DNA of 64,000 bases from Hawksworthiomyces lignivorus (Eukaryota; Ascomycota; Sordariomycetes; Ophiostomatales; Ophiostomataceae): assembly GCA_002917075.1 (NCBI GenBank), contig NTMA01000073.1, forward strand, positions 143,466 to 207,465. Reading direction: 5' to 3'. Below are positions 12,084-24,490 of the stretch, in pieces. Position numbers and translations under genes: made by a program. The first letter of the stretch is position 1, and every line of letters starts with the position of its first letter. The notes beneath the pieces were generated by a model. It was not told where the DNA came from and did not search any database. It worked only from the letters and a program-made list of their open reading frames with translations.

Positions 12084-12800
12084 ATGGGCGTACTTCAGTT
12101 GACCACTGCAACACTGGCGTTGGTTGGTGTCGCCATGGCGGCACCGACCGAAGAGTTGACTCCGAGGTCCTCGCTAGACAAGGTCTGCGACGACAACAAG
12201 ATCTGCTATTCACAGTATGTCGCACCGAACAACGTGGCTTTCCGAATTGCCGTTCCAGACACCGCCACGGCCAAAGCCCCGTTTGACATTGCTCTGTCCA
12301 TTGTGGCCCCGAAGGCCATCGGCTGGGCTGGTATCGCCTGGGGCGGCACCATGGCCAACGATCCCCTGACTGTGGGCTGGTCCAATGCCGCCACTGCTAT
12401 CGTGTCTAGCCGCCATGCGACGTAAGTAGACAGTTGTCGACTCTAGGGGCTACGTGACTGAAGACGTGTTGTGCTGACCCTATCCAGTGGACACACCCTG
12501 CCGACTGCCTACGATGGTGCTAGCTACACCGTGCTTCCATCGTCCAAGACCAACGACACCCACTGGCAGCTCGACGTGATCTGCACTGGTTGCAGCACCT
12601 GGGGCACCACCAACCTCGACCCCGCTGGCACCGCCGTGGCGTTCGCTTACGCCTCGTCTGCCACCGCCCCGACGGACCCGTCCAACAACGCCAGCCGGTT
12701 CGGTATTCACAACGCTAAGGGCAAGTGGAGCCATGACCTTAGCAGCGCCAAGCTTGCAAACTTTGCCAGCATTGTCCAGGCCGCGGAGAAGAAGGCTTAA
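12084..12800 (+). CDS. Secreted stand-alone CDH-type b-cytochrome (AA8-like / DOMON fold)
   Basis: Model: join(12084..12421, 12488..12800), 216 residues. The intron 12422-12487 is GTAAGT...CCAG and splits a Thr codon. A signal peptide is evident (hydrophobic residues 3-19, likely cut after AMAA-P). The mature part matches the N-terminal cytochrome domain of cellobiose dehydrogenase. GIAWGGTMAND supplies the Met heme ligand (M90) and FGIHNAKGKW the likely axial His (H187), with a Cys pair at 145/148. No flavin dehydrogenase domain and no cellulose-binding module follow before the TAA. Such single AA8 proteins are thought to shuttle electrons or reduce iron outside the cell, for example with LPMOs. 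The family call is firm and the role is inferred. Confidence 0.85.
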
Positions 12801-13683
12801 ATAGGGAAGGGAAAATGGCCCTCCGCAAGTAGTGGCAAGGGAACAGAAGGATACCGCCATAAAAAAAGAAGCAAAAATAATAAAATAGGGACAGGATGGA
12901 ACGAAAGAAGATAATCAACAAGTACCACACTGTAATATCTACTAGAGTTCTACACAAATAGGGGTTAAAAAAAAAGGTCCGATGCGGTTTCTTTCCGCAT
13001 TTGGAAAGTCTTAACTTTCGGAATGGCAGAACACGCAATCGCTAAACGTTGACCTGTTCATGTCCGATAATAATAAAGCAATAGTTGCTCTTCCTTGTTC
13101 TCTTCTACTTTTGCTCGTCAAAAGTAGGTCTAACTATTCATTCGTGATGCTATACAATGGCGATGAAATTTTGAACCTATGATGCGTATTCCTTATTCAT
13201 TGATTCGAACATGGTGGATGATAAGGCGACATAAGCCTAGACAAATAAATTAGGAAGGTGGTCGCTAGCACATTTCGGATGCACGTTTACCGTATCATGC
13301 TTAGTGGAACAGGCAGCCATGCTGTAGCGTGTCCTGAAGAGGGAATACGGAGAAAAAGTGTCTTGTGTTATTAGTGCGGATACGCCGTAGTTTTGGGTCT
13401 TCTACCACCTTCTACTCCTTTCCCCACACAGCGCACTCGCATACGTATATCTTTGCAATCAACGGTTCACTATGGTGTGCTGGATACCTATGTACTCGGA
13501 ACATTAGTACTTCCATGTCCGGGCCAGAGCGCATTCAAGCGATTTGGCACTAGATGGGGCAAATTAACACTCAAAGGCTCTGCTAAATTATTTCCTTTGC
13601 ACTCTCTCACCTTTTCAACATCACGCTCGCATCTCTACCCCTATCTCTGGCAGTTGGTATCTCTCACGCAGTTAATCGCAAAA
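12801..13683. other. Intergenic
   Basis: Contains the 3' flank of the cytochrome gene and the promoter/5' UTR of the Pho88 gene. The last 120 bases are pyrimidine-rich. No further gene seen. Confidence 0.4.
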
Positions 13684-14428
13684 ATGGCTGGCCTTAGTCC
13701 TCAAATGTGGGTTCAGACGGAGATGTCTTCTGTGCATGCATAGGCATTATACTCCCCGTATTAACACGATTTGATAGAACGAACCTGGTCATCATCCTTG
13801 GGATGATGCAGGTCTCGAAGAAGATCCCATTTGAAGACCCGAATGTCCTGAACATTATCCGCGGAGTATACGTGGCCAGCAACGTGATTATCCTGGGTAT
13901 TTACCTATACATCCAGAGCCAGATTGATAAGAAGAAGGGTGCGTTTTGTTCTTTAGCACGTTGGCTACTGCGCCGAGCTTTTTTCTATTTTAGTAGGACA
14001 CCGCCTAATATGTGCTTACGATGGTTTCCTCAGATCTCACTACCCTTAAATACGTGGAGCCGGCTCCGATGGGCTCGACGGAGGAGGGCAAGCTTGTCAC
14101 CACAACCGTCCATGCGTACGACAAGGGCCAGCTCAAGACGCTCATCCGGTCGCAGATGATGGGCGTTGCCATGATGGCCTTCATGCACCTGTACATGAAG
14201 TACACCAACCCGCTGCTGATCCAGTCGATCATTCCGCTCAAGGGCGCCGTGGAGTCAAACCTGGCCAAGATTTACCTTTTCGGCCAGCCGGCTACTGGGG
14301 ACCTCAAGCGGCCGTTTAAGTCGGGTGGAGGACTGATGGGCGGTCTCCAGGGCGGCGCGGCGCAGAGTGACAAGAAGGCTGTTGAGGCGGCGGAGCGGGC
14401 TGGCCGCGGAGGCGTAAAGGAGGAATAA
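13684..14428 (+). CDS. pho88: Pho88/Snd3 family ER membrane protein
   Basis: Model: join(13684..13706, 13778..13938, 14034..14428), 192 residues. Introns 13707-13777 (GTGGGT...ATAG) and 13939-14033 (GTGCGT...TCAG) restore the conserved start MAGLSPQI-TNLVIILGMM and the join KKK-DLTTLKY. The protein follows the Pho88 family end to end: N-terminal membrane segment, MMQVSKKIPFEDP, a second membrane span, the KYVEPAPMGS block, an MHLYMKYTNPLLIQSIIPLK segment and the lysine-rich GRGGVKEE tail. In yeast Pho88/Snd3 is an ER protein of the SRP-independent (SND) targeting route and also affects phosphate transporter maturation. The tiny 23-nt first exon is easily missed by automatic prediction. Confidence 0.93.
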
Positions 14429-14976
14429 ATTATAGGCATTACTAGCGAGTTTGAATTTGCTGGCGCATTTTCAAGCGCTATCTGTTTGGCGCCGTTTCCT
14501 TTTCCCACTCGCCTACATTGCTCGTAGGAATAAAGTTGGTTTAGTGAAGCAGCGCGACGGGGGCTTGTAGGTTAACTCCTGTTCTGGTACTTGGTTGTAC
14601 TTGGAAGGAATCTGAGCTATAATTTTACCGTTATCATTGTTAGATATGTATTTATAGTATGACAACGGAGAAAAGAAAAGAAAATCGGTAACTATCCGCT
14701 GCGTTTTCCAATTTAAAAAGCTTGTTCAGAGACTACGGAATGACGAACAGAGGACGCATTGGTTTTCTTGTTCTGCTAGTGTTTTGTCTCAATATTGGTG
14801 ATGACTAATACACTTGTAAATTGCCACACGATCTTGCGGGCGATTCTAAGGATAAGCTGCGGCAACAATACTCGAGGCGACAGGCTCTCCGCTTTTGACT
14901 TGCGTTTTCTTCTAGCCTCCATAATACACATAACCATTATGGTAGAGAGGCCTCTGATTCGAGCATAGAAGGAACC
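14429..14976. other. Intergenic
   Basis: A 548-base spacer between two plus-strand genes. No supported feature inside. Confidence 0.4.
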
Positions 14977-16314
14977 ATGGATCAAATTTCACCTTCATCA
15001 AACCGTTCTGGCGCACAGCGCAAACCTACTGCGTCATCGGGAGCCGTAGACTTGACTCGACAGACGGTAAATCTCTAACAGCACACCCCATCCGCCCCTG
15101 CCAGTGTGAAGATTTTCCTATGCTAATCTGTATATAGGAAGAAAATAGGTTGCGCGCAAAAGCAATCCGAGAACAAGGTGACGCCGCACAGCGCGCAACT
15201 GACGGGAAGGGCTTACAAGGCGCAAGCAAGCTGCCAACGGATTATCTCGCATCGAATGACGTGTACATCGTGGGCGGCAATAATAATGCGAACAAGAAGC
15301 GGCCGCACGCCTCAATTTCTGTAACAGACGTCCCTTCCAGCAGTCGCAATGCTGGGCAGCATCAGCGCGATGGTGTGGAAATCCGCCCAGCACGCAACTT
15401 CGCCAAATATGTCGACTATAATTTCAGCGCTATGACAGACACCAAGGGTGGCTTTTTATCAACAGAAGACGATCCATGGAATAAAGCATTTGCTTCGGCG
15501 GATGGCACTGCTGGGCCCGGGGAAAGACCGGCGCATATGACTGTGGCCGAGTGGGAGCGGATGCAGGTAATCCGCAATCTCAAGCGGCTCAAGCAAGGTC
15601 CCTACGAGCCTGGCCTCAGCGTGCTGGCGGACAAGAAAGAGCAGAAAAAATGCCGCGAATGCGGAAGTCTGGAGATTGACTGGGTCTGGGAGGAGGTGTT
15701 CAAGTGCTGCGTCTGCAATCTGTGCAAGGAGAAATTCCCTGAGAAGTACAGTCTGCTGACGAAGACCGAATGCAAAGAAGATTATCTCCTGACTGACCGT
15801 GGGTTCTCCCTTTGCCAGTCCATTCAAAACCCACCCCCCTCAATCGTACTCTTTACTAACTTTCCAAACAGCTGAACTAAAAGACGAAGACCTTCTCCCT
15901 CACTTGTCGCGGCCCAATCCGCACAAGAGCCACTGGCACGATATGATGTTGTTCTTACGCTACCAGGTGGAGGACTATGCAATAAATACGAAATGGGGCT
16001 CAGCAGAAGCTCTTGATAACGAGTTTGAGCGGCGGGAAGCTGACAAGAAGCGCCGGAAAGAGGCAAAATTCAAAGAAAAGCTGCTCGAGCTGAAGAAGAA
16101 GACGCGGACGGAGGCATACCGGCGAAACAATGCCCGAGAAGGAAAATGCGGCACGGCGGGTCAGGGGGGTAGTCGTGCAACTACGTTTGGCGATGCAATA
16201 GGAAGTGGAGGGAGACACGTGCACGAATGGGGTCGCGCCGTAGAAAACGAAGAAGGCAAGTCGGTCAAGCGATGTGTGTCGTGCGGCATGGAGGTCGAAG
16301 AACTGGAATTCTGA
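14977..16314 (+). CDS. rad14: DNA repair protein Rad14 (XPA orthologue)
   Basis: Model: join(14977..15066, 15138..15798, 15872..16314), 397 residues. Introns are 15067-15137 (GTAAAT...ATAG) and 15799-15871 (GTGGGT...ACAG). It is the damage-verification and scaffold factor of nucleotide excision repair. The XPA zinc finger is visible as C202-X2-C205-X17-C223-X2-C226, followed by the DNA-binding region ([24 protein letters not shown], with HKSHWHDMMLFLRYQVE). The C terminus has the family RAVENEEGKSVKRCVSCGM motif. All expected blocks are present, and the splice joins fall inside conserved motifs. Confidence 0.94.
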
Positions 16315-17181
16315 TTTCCAGGTTGCTTGTTGCGCTGTCTGGAGTACCTGCGACGAAATCAGCCTTGGGCATCATGCTGTTTTCACTTTATTCATCGCTA
16401 TCACATGAACCAAACATGAAATACATCATCTATTGCATGCTCGAGAAGAAGGGATCGGAAAGTGTCATGTACTGAGAAAAAGTCAAAAGCAAACCGGTCG
16501 TTAAATGCATGGCTGGGAAGGAAAGTAGACAAGGCGCCTAGTTCGTCCAAAGCTATCACGTGCCCTTGTTACAATTCTTGATACATAGCGAAGTCTGTGC
16601 TCTACTCGCTCCGTACGAGTACAGTGTGGCGGTCCCCTGAGATCAGCCCCTGAGTAGAAAATAGCTACGGGGTGCCCATTGATGCCTTGGCGCCTGAGGG
16701 GTGAATATCGTTATGTGATTGGCTTAACCAACACTTCAGCAGCCGCACGCGAAGCAGGAGCTCTTCCTCTTCATCGCCAGAAATTAAACGAACAGACGCC
16801 AACGGAGCTTTCTGGTGAACAGACATCGAGAATTGGCTTTTTTTATTCTTCTTCTTCTCCACTACTTAGTGTTTTATTTCATTCACGCCATACAGCGAAG
16901 AAGCGGCATTCGGCAACGTGCGATCATATTTCTTTTTTCTGTGTACGATTATTTTGAACCATTTCTTTCTCTGTTCTTTATCTGCTGCCAGTTTCTCCTC
17001 ATCCTCATCTTCTCATCGAACCCTGCTCTTAAAACAGAAGAACCTGTGATATTCCAGTCATTTCCTCTATCGCCTGTTCTGTTCAACTTTGAGGAACGAC
17101 TCTGCATAGACGCTTTTCGATTTGGGACGAGTTGAATCACCTTCTGGAATAGACGTATTGGAGTTCCTTCCCGTCGCGTGC
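16315..17181. other. Intergenic / striatin leader
   Basis: 3' flank of rad14, then the promoter and long leader of the striatin gene. From about 16830 it is rich in TTC/CTT. No separate gene supported. Confidence 0.4.
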
Positions 17182-19933
17182 ATGAGTTGGAACGGGCAAA
17201 GTAGTATGGGGGCGAATGCAGGCGGCGGCCTGGGTGGGCTCGGGGGCAATGAGGTGCCCGGGGGTCTTCAGGGTAGTGCTTCCAATCAGCCGCACGCGAC
17301 CGAGTATACGCTGCAAGGTATGCTTCCACTGCAAGCCATTCATTCATCGCAGAATACTAATTTTGCTTCAACAGGCGTGATGCGATTTTTGCAGACGGAA
17401 TGGCATCGTCATGAGCGTGACCGTAACGCCTGGGAAATCGAGAAGCAAGAGATGAAGGGCCGGATAGCTTCGCTGGAAGGCTCAGCACGACGAGCAGACG
17501 CAACGCAGAAAGCTCTGAAAAAATACGTGTCTATCTTGGAGAAGAAAGTGAAAGAGCAGGCGGCACAGTTGAAATCTGCCACTTCTGGCGCCTCCGCACC
17601 TGCGTCTCTCTCGGTGAGCCAGCCTGAGCTGACCGACAAGCAACAACAGGCAGCGAAGATCCTAGAGAAGCTTCACAGTAAGTTGTGGATATCATTGGCA
17701 TGGCCATTTGCGCTCGAGTTCCGTTTGCTAATTCCTTTCCAGGAGATAAGGATCCTAAGAGGACGGGAAGCGAAGGGCCTCATTTCGACTACGCCGCGGA
17801 CGATGAGAATCAGCGAACCGAGCTCCGAGCCTTTCTCGATCAGTGCCAGGCCGAATTCACGTATCTCATGATCACACCTGCTAACCCGATTCCACCACGC
17901 GACTCTCCACCTCTGCCTTTGATGGAAGATCTACGAGAGGACGAATTTGGCCTCCCAGTTGGTCAACAACAGATGGACCAATTCCCTCAGACGAACATGC
18001 GACCACATCAACAAAACCTAAGACAACCATCGGTACAAACTAATCACATTGCGCCACAAGCACAAGCACCGCCAGGAAATTTTCCGTCGAGAAATATCGA
18101 GCTCCAGCCAACGCCAATGGTTCGGTCGAATGCAGAGACTGGTTCGTCACTGTATGCAACTGCACCTCCGGAGTGGCCGCCTCAGACACAAACAACACCC
18201 GCAGATCACAGCAGAGAAGGAGGCAGCATTTCGGATAATGGGAGCCAAACCCGGGGAGCTTTTGAAGCCAATGGCCCTCTGCCCGGCGAAGAATTGAGAG
18301 AGAAGAGCGAAGCACCAGCAGTTGACTCCTGGGATTTCAATGACGGCCCATCTTCTTTTCCCGAACCAGGACCGCAGACCATGCAGCCTCCATCCTCTGG
18401 TCGTCCAGACACAGACATCTTTCCAGCGGCGGACAGTATGCCAAAATCCCCGAATCGACAACCAGGCTCTCACCGCAGGAAGAGTAGCATGTCCCGAAGG
18501 CGAAGCGCAGAGCATGAGCTGTCGCTGAATTCGCTGAACCAAAAGAGTGACAGCGGAAGTTTCAAGCTTCGGTTTGGACTTCGTGGTCACCTCGATACTG
18601 TTCGCACGGTTATTTTCTCTGGCGGCGGAAGTCCGGGCGAGCCCGAAATCTGCACTGCTGGTGACGATGGCCTCATCAAACGGTTCCACATACCTCGATC
18701 AAACTATATGAGCGGCAGCAACAGCGCATCTGATCTCGATGTGCAGGCTGATTTTACTCATAGAGGTCACCACGGGGCAGTACTCTGCCTGGCGTCGTGG
18801 TTTGCAGCCCCGAACTTTTCGACTGGGGGGCGCGCGCAGGGCGACGGCTGGATCTTTTCTGGTGGACAAGACAACTTCATTCGTGTCTGGGAACGTGGCA
18901 GAGTGGATCCTAAAGCCACTTTGGATGGCCATACCGATGCAGTGTGGGCGCTCTGCGTGCTCCCTGCGACTCTAGGTGCTGTGTTTGGTCAGAATAGTCC
19001 GTACGGTCCACCGGATCGGATACTGCTTGCCTCCGGCGCGGCAGACGGCACTGTGCGCTTATGGGCAGTGAGTGCTCCGCCACAGCTGACCTCACCACAG
19101 CCCCCGGGCCCAGCAAGTCGGCGCGGCGGCGCTGCCGGAGGGCGGGTGCGAGGTAACTCGATGAGCTCTGGGTCCGGCTTTCCAAGCAGCCCGCAACCAA
19201 CTGTAGCGAGCAATAGCCCCTTCAACTACACACTTGTGCATACCATCACGCGCCCCAACTCGAAAGCTAGCCCTACTTGCATTACAGCGCTGAGCGGCAG
19301 CGGTGGCGCCTTTGTTGTCAGCTACTCCGACGCGGCTATTGTGGTATACGATACCCGGACTGGTGAAGAGATTGGAACAATGGCCAGCCTGGAAACCTAC
19401 GACGGGACGCTTTCCACCAGCGTCAATGCAGTTGTGGCAACTACTGTAGGCTTGGAGCAGCCGCAGCTGGGTGATGAAGATATTGGCGGTAGCAGTCTCG
19501 GAGGACCGACGGGTGGCGGCCGTGCCATGGCCGGGTCAGGGGTAGAAGGCGTTATCATTTCGGGTCACGAGGATCAATTTATACGGTTTTTTGACGCAAA
19601 TAGCGGTATGCAAAGCCACACTCCTATTTGTTTCTGGCTATTTCTCCTTCAACGTTATACTGACATCATTTAGGTCAATGCACGTACAATATGCTCGCTC
19701 ATCCGGCGGCAATCTCGAGCTTGTCGCTCAGTCCGGATGGACGAGAGCTGGTGAGCGCGGGTCATGATGCATCGCTTCGCTTCTGGAGCCTAGAGAAACG
19801 GTCGTGCACACAGGAAATCACATCCCACCGCATCATGCGTGGGGAGGGCGTATGCTCGGTGGTCTGGAGCCAGGATGGTCGCTGGGTGGTCAGTGGAGGT
19901 GGTGATGGAGTGGTAAAGGTCTTTGCACGCTAA
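17182..19933 (+). CDS. pro11: Striatin-like WD40 scaffold of the STRIPAK complex
   Basis: Model: join(17182..17317, 17375..17677, 17743..19605, 19674..19933), 853 residues. Introns are 17318-17374, 17678-17742 and 19606-19673, all GT-AG. The N terminus has the caveolin-binding/coiled-coil region ([20 protein letters not shown], then heptads to about 105). A disordered Pro/Gln/Ser-rich middle spans about 160-410. WD40 repeats run from about 420 to the end ([53 protein letters not shown]). This is the PRO11/Far8/striatin scaffold, which recruits PP2A and germinal-centre kinases and controls hyphal fusion, fruiting-body development and growth. The chosen ATG is the first one in frame, and an upstream open stretch lacks ATG. 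Confidence 0.93.
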
Positions 19934-21608
19934 ATGCGTTGGGAGAGCCAAGGAGTCACACTGTCGCTAGATTCTGTGAAAGCATGGTGAATAATGCAGT
20001 AAGCTAGTTGCTTTCAAGGCCAAAATCTCAGGGAGGTTGTGGCTTCGCATCTCTATAGTTATACTTACGCTATGCTGCTATGTTTTCTCGCTAGGGGAAA
20101 CCAAAGCCATTGGCGGAGACAACAATTTTGTAAAAACAGATAGGGGACCGCATGCATCATACAGATCTTCATGTTTTTTGAGCCAATAATATCAGGTTGT
20201 TTAAGAGCGCTGGTTTTCGAAACTAAAAAAGTCGTAAGTGTTCTCGTTAATAGCGCTATGTAACTTTTACTTGAAAAGCCACAAACAAGCCACACTAGAT
20301 TTTGCTTGCATCATAAACTCTAGCAGATATCTTCACATTTTCTCGTAAAATCCGGCAAAGCAAATACTCTGCAATACGCCGCCCTAATTACTCTGCTTTT
20401 CTCCTGCTGCTGACCACTTCCCAAATCTTATTCAACATACATGAGGTTTGTGACCATGCCTACGTTTACAGAACGTAATGCAGTATTCGATGCGAAACTT
20501 TGGGGCGAGAGGGAGCTAAGACCGCATAGCCTCTTTGACATCTAGGAGGCTGGCTTCCAAACTGCTGCATTTATTTGCTCCCTCACGCCTCCAACCTGGA
20601 GCTGTTGATATGTTTCCTTGATGGTGTCGCTAGATATGCTTCGAAGAAAATATCTTCCATAAGCGGCTCACAGCATCGTATCTGGATCGTCTTATCTTCA
20701 GACTAATCTATTCAGCTTCCCTTTGTTTTGGTCTTCAGATGCGATCACCAATTTCCTGCGTGCGGGGTACTTGTCGGCCCGCCGTACTTAGCTCACTGCC
20801 CGAGAACCAGATGCGAGACGTCACACACAAACAAGGCGCTAAGCTGCACCATCCTGAGGCCCTGGGAACCGCCAAATGCTCGCCAAAATTAGCTCCTTCG
20901 CCTTTCTGCTAGGTAGGTTTATTGTATTGAGCCTCTAGCTTTTCTTTGTTTTGATTTTGACATACCCCCCCCCCCCCCCCTCTCAAAAATAAAAATTAAA
21001 TCCCTTTTGGTCGGATGAGAGCGGGCAGAGGTGGTAAACAACAAAAAAACAACAAAGTGGTTGTGTCTCAGCTCTGATTACTCTGTTTCTTGCCTCTTGT
21101 TCTTCTCATATTCTTTCAACCACCCCCATACTTTTTCTAGTTTCTGAGCGTTGTGAAATAGGCGCCTCAATCGCCATAACAATCACCGCCGCTAACGCAA
21201 GCTTGAGCAACAGACACTCCCTCCAAGCTACTGGGACCTTCTCCCTAGAAAGACTTTAGCATCGTATACAAATTCCAGGCAGCACCCGCCACCAAAACAA
21301 ATAAAAACACGACAAAACAAAAAGAAAAAAAAGAAAGAAATTCACCCACTCATACAAAACCGTCGCAGAAACTCCAATTTTTAACCCGCGCCGCGTTATC
21401 GATATCCTTTTCTTTCACCGTTCAACGCGCCAAACCTGTTTCGCCTTTTTTCCCATTCTAACTGTTTTCTCTTCTGTCAAATCTGATACTTTCCAAACTT
21501 TTTTTTTCCCTGTCGTCCACTTTTTTATTCTCCCACTCAGCATCCCCCACCGCAACACACGTCAAACGCATATCTCCTTTCTCCGCTTCGACTTTCAAAT
21601 AAACAACA
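19934..21608. promoter_or_regulatory. Intergenic and H2A.Z promoter/5' leader
   Basis: About 1.7 kb with no gene. A run of 16 C at 20965-20980 sits inside a pyrimidine-rich block. From 21060 to 21608 the sequence is dominated by CT and CA tracts leading to AACAACAATGG at the H2A.Z start, typical of highly expressed fungal genes. Confidence 0.45.
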
Positions 21609-22679
21609 ATGGCTGGCGGGAAAGGAAAGTCTTCCGGAGGCAAGAGCTCTGGTGGCAAGACCTCGGTCGATGGACCCAAGAAGCAGCAAAGCCATTCTGC
21701 ACGGGCTGGCCTACAAGTGAGTTTTTGTGTTTGTATCTGTTTTGCCCCTTTGTGGCTCCCTATTTTGTCATCATACGCACCTTCGAGATATTGGACGTCT
21801 CTTCGCATTGTCAGGCCTATGCGACACTTATGACACTACATTCTTTCCGTTAAGGGATTGCGACGAAAGAACCAGCGCGATTGCCTCATGATCCCCCGGC
21901 CTCGCGCATGCCTATCAAGCACGAGCGCGCTTGTTCTTAAAGTTGCTTAGACTGTTCGCTTCTCGACATGACGCGGCAAATTCTATCTGTATACTGCAGT
22001 ATCACCGATGCTACAAATGCGAATCTTTCATCACTCAGCTGGGCGCATGGATCGCAAGTCGGAGATGATACTCGGCATGCAGCGAGGCAACTCGCCTGAG
22101 CAAGAAGCCTGCCAACCGCAATCCATGCAACAACAGATTAACGACGTCGAGATTGAGCGCACTATCGTTCCGATTCGAAATGATTTTGTTTTCTTTCGCG
22201 TTTTTGCCAGGCTTCTAGTGTGCGCCATTTCTAACAGCTTGTTTTTCTGTGCAGTTCCCTTGTGGTCGTGTGAAGCGCTTCTTGAAGCAAAATACCCAGA
22301 ATAAAATGCGCGTCGGCGCCAAAGCTGCGGTATATGTCACGGCTGTCCTTGAATATCTCACAGCCGAAGTACTGGAACTGGCTGGCGTAAGTTTTGTACC
22401 TCTGCTCTTTTCCGTGGCGCAACCAAGTTCGGTTGCTGGGCTACGCCCGCCGTGCAGGATGCTGATATGCCCTTTTCGCATATATAGAACGCCGCAAAGG
22501 ATCTGAAAGTCAAGCGCATCACCCCCCGCCACTTGCAGCTTGCCATCCGCGGCGACGAAGAACTCGATACTCTAATCCGCGCAACTATCGCATTCGGCGG
22601 TGTCCTCCCCCACATCAACCGCGCCCTTCTCCTTAAGGTCGAGCAAAAGAAGAAGAACAAGGCAGCCATTGAAGCCTGA
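21609..22679 (+). CDS. htz1: Histone variant H2A.Z
   Basis: Model: join(21609..21716, 22255..22386, 22488..22679), 143 residues. The N-terminal tail is Gly/Lys/Ser-rich ([14 protein letters not shown], acetylatable lysines). The histone fold follows the variant signature [15 protein letters not shown], with [18 protein letters not shown] and the extended acidic patch [19 protein letters not shown]. The divergence from canonical H2A (AFGGVLPHI instead of AQGGV) fixes it as H2A.Z, deposited by SWR1 at promoters and heterochromatin boundaries. Intron 1 (21717-22254, 538 nt) is about five to eight times longer than most others here. Intron 2 is 22387-22487. Confidence 0.96.
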
Positions 22680-23578
22680 GGGCCCGATATAGGGCTAGCC
22701 TTTTTGTGGCTATCTTCACCCGTTATGGCTGCTTCGCGTTCCTCTCTTTTTCGCCACGTTTGTGATCTTTTTGTGCTGGTCAACACTTTGTAAGGTATGG
22801 ATTATTATGGTTGTATTTGTTGCTCAACGGTTTGTTTCTTATGATGGCTTGTTCGCTGTGGCGTGGATGGGTGCCACTCAGCTGTCTCTGCTCGCCACCG
22901 CGGCCAAATACTATGTTTGCCTGGTTTTCTCCCCACCACGACCTGACTGGTTCTATGATACCCCCAAAAAGCGCAATCTCTCTTTTACGACTGAAGATTG
23001 ATGCCAGAAGCACTCAGGCGTGGCTTGATCACATTTCCGTACAAGACGGCGGTATCAGGATATGTGGTTAGCGAGCAGGAGACCGCAGTTGGAGAAGAGG
23101 GTCTTTTTTTTTTTCTTTTTTTTAACCTATCTACAGTTTTGTTTTTGTACAATATTGTTTTCCTTTTCACAATCCATTATTATCGGGACGAATTCTAATT
23201 TGCCATAAATGGCATGAGTATCGAGTGATGGTAACGGGGACAAGAGACAAGAAAAGAGAAATAAATAGGGCTTTTTTTTTTGTGGTTGGTATCTAGATTC
23301 TCTTCTCTGTGATATGCATCTATACGCAGTGTGATAGTTTTGGGAGCCAACAATGCCCTGAGCTAGCTTCGCTTTTTTGTGACATGTGCCAAGTGGGCTT
23401 TGAGAGTCATGTAGGCATGGAGAACACGATCGTATTGACTGCTGTAACAAAATGTGTTAGAGTACTAGTAGCCAGATTGTCAACTCGCATACATGTATAT
23501 TCATTTTCAAGTACTGCCTTTCATACGTGGCATAACTTTTGTTCATAAAATAAGGTCTGTGCCAGTGCAGAAGAGAGC
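22680..23578. other. Convergent intergenic region
   Basis: 3' flanks of H2A.Z (plus) and the following minus-strand hydrolase. Contains T runs at about 23104-23122 and 23272-23280. No gene supported. Confidence 0.4.
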
Positions 23579-24490
23579 CTATTCGCGAAGGAAAGGAATC
23601 ACCACGCTGCGCCATTCATCGAATGCATCCAGAAACGATGCATGACCAGCATTGGGAAGAACATGGAACTGAACGTAATCTTTCACATTTTCATTTCCAG
23701 AGGATACAAGCCCATCTTGGATTTGGCCAGCCAGCGTCTGCATTGTTGTCGGTAGAGGCGTGTCTTTCTCACCCACTACTAGGAGGACCCGATCTACGCT
23801 TCCTGCAAGTTTGGGCGCTAGCTTGCCAAGATCAAATCCTCGTGACAGCAATGCCGCGATGCACGCCTCATAGCCGTCAAGTGTTGTTTCGCTCATCAGC
23901 GCGCTCAACCACGCCTCCTTGGCTGGGTGGGCGTCTAGCCATTCTCTGCCCAGCCATCGCTCACGCGTGCCGGCCAGAGCATCGACAAGACTGCCGCTCT
24001 GGCGTACCGCTTTGACGCGGGGCGTGAAATTGTCTTCTATGCCAGCATTGACTGGCGACACAGTGACAGTGTCACACACGACGATTTTGCCGACCACACC
24101 GGGATAACGGACCGTGAAAACGACGCCGGTGGCGGCACCCAGCGAGCAGCCAATCCAGGCGTGAAGAGCAGGTGAGCTTGTCGGAAGAGATCCATGCTGT
24201 TTCAGTCCGGATAGCAGCGCGTGTACATCGTCGGCCATAGCCTCGAAGGTGTTGGCGGCAAGGTCGACCGGCGGGGACGATCCGCCGTGACCTGGGTGAT
24301 CATAGGTCAAGACGCGGAACTGGCTCTTGTGAAGCGCATCAACGACGCCGTCCTCCCACACAGCTCCAGTTGTGGCGAGCAAGCTAGAAAGCAGAATTGC
24401 TGGCCGGTGCGGCTCGTCCGGGAATGTCAGACGGTAGCGCAAGCTCCGGCCGTCAGGGAGCTTAAAAATGGATGGCACAGAGGAAGCCAT
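23579..24490 (-). CDS. Alpha/beta-hydrolase (3-oxoadipate enol-lactonase-like)
   Basis: An intronless 303-residue alpha/beta-hydrolase. An N-terminal strand pair carries the oxyanion region, with YDHPGHGGSSPP as the usual D-x-G-x-G segment. The nucleophile elbow is GCSLGA, a C-type variant of G-x-S-x-G. LLVVGEKDTPLP carries a likely acid Asp. The catalytic His lies in LPNAGHASFLDAFDEW near the C terminus. It resembles the hydrolase module of the fusion protein at 6715-8352 in motif order and length. No linked aromatic-catabolism gene lies next to it, so the substrate is unknown. Confidence 0.88.
   Translation of the reverse strand: MASSVPSIFKLPDGRSLRYRLTFPDEPHRPAILLSSLLATTGAVWEDGVVDALHKSQFRVLTYDHPGHGGSSPPVDLAANTFEAMADDVHALLSGLKQHGSLPTSSPALHAWIGCSLGAATGVVFTVRYPGVVGKIVVCDTVTVSPVNAGIEDNFTPRVKAVRQSGSLVDALAGTRERWLGREWLDAHPAKEAWLSALMSETTLDGYEACIAALLSRGFDLGKLAPKLAGSVDRVLLVVGEKDTPLPTTMQTLAGQIQDGLVSSGNENVKDYVQFHVLPNAGHASFLDAFDEWRSVVIPFLRE

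Noticed and set aside
20965..20980. A run of 16 C as a possible functional quadruplex or i-motif element
   Set aside because: A lone homopolymer without regular tract spacing. More likely a simple repeat of uncertain length.
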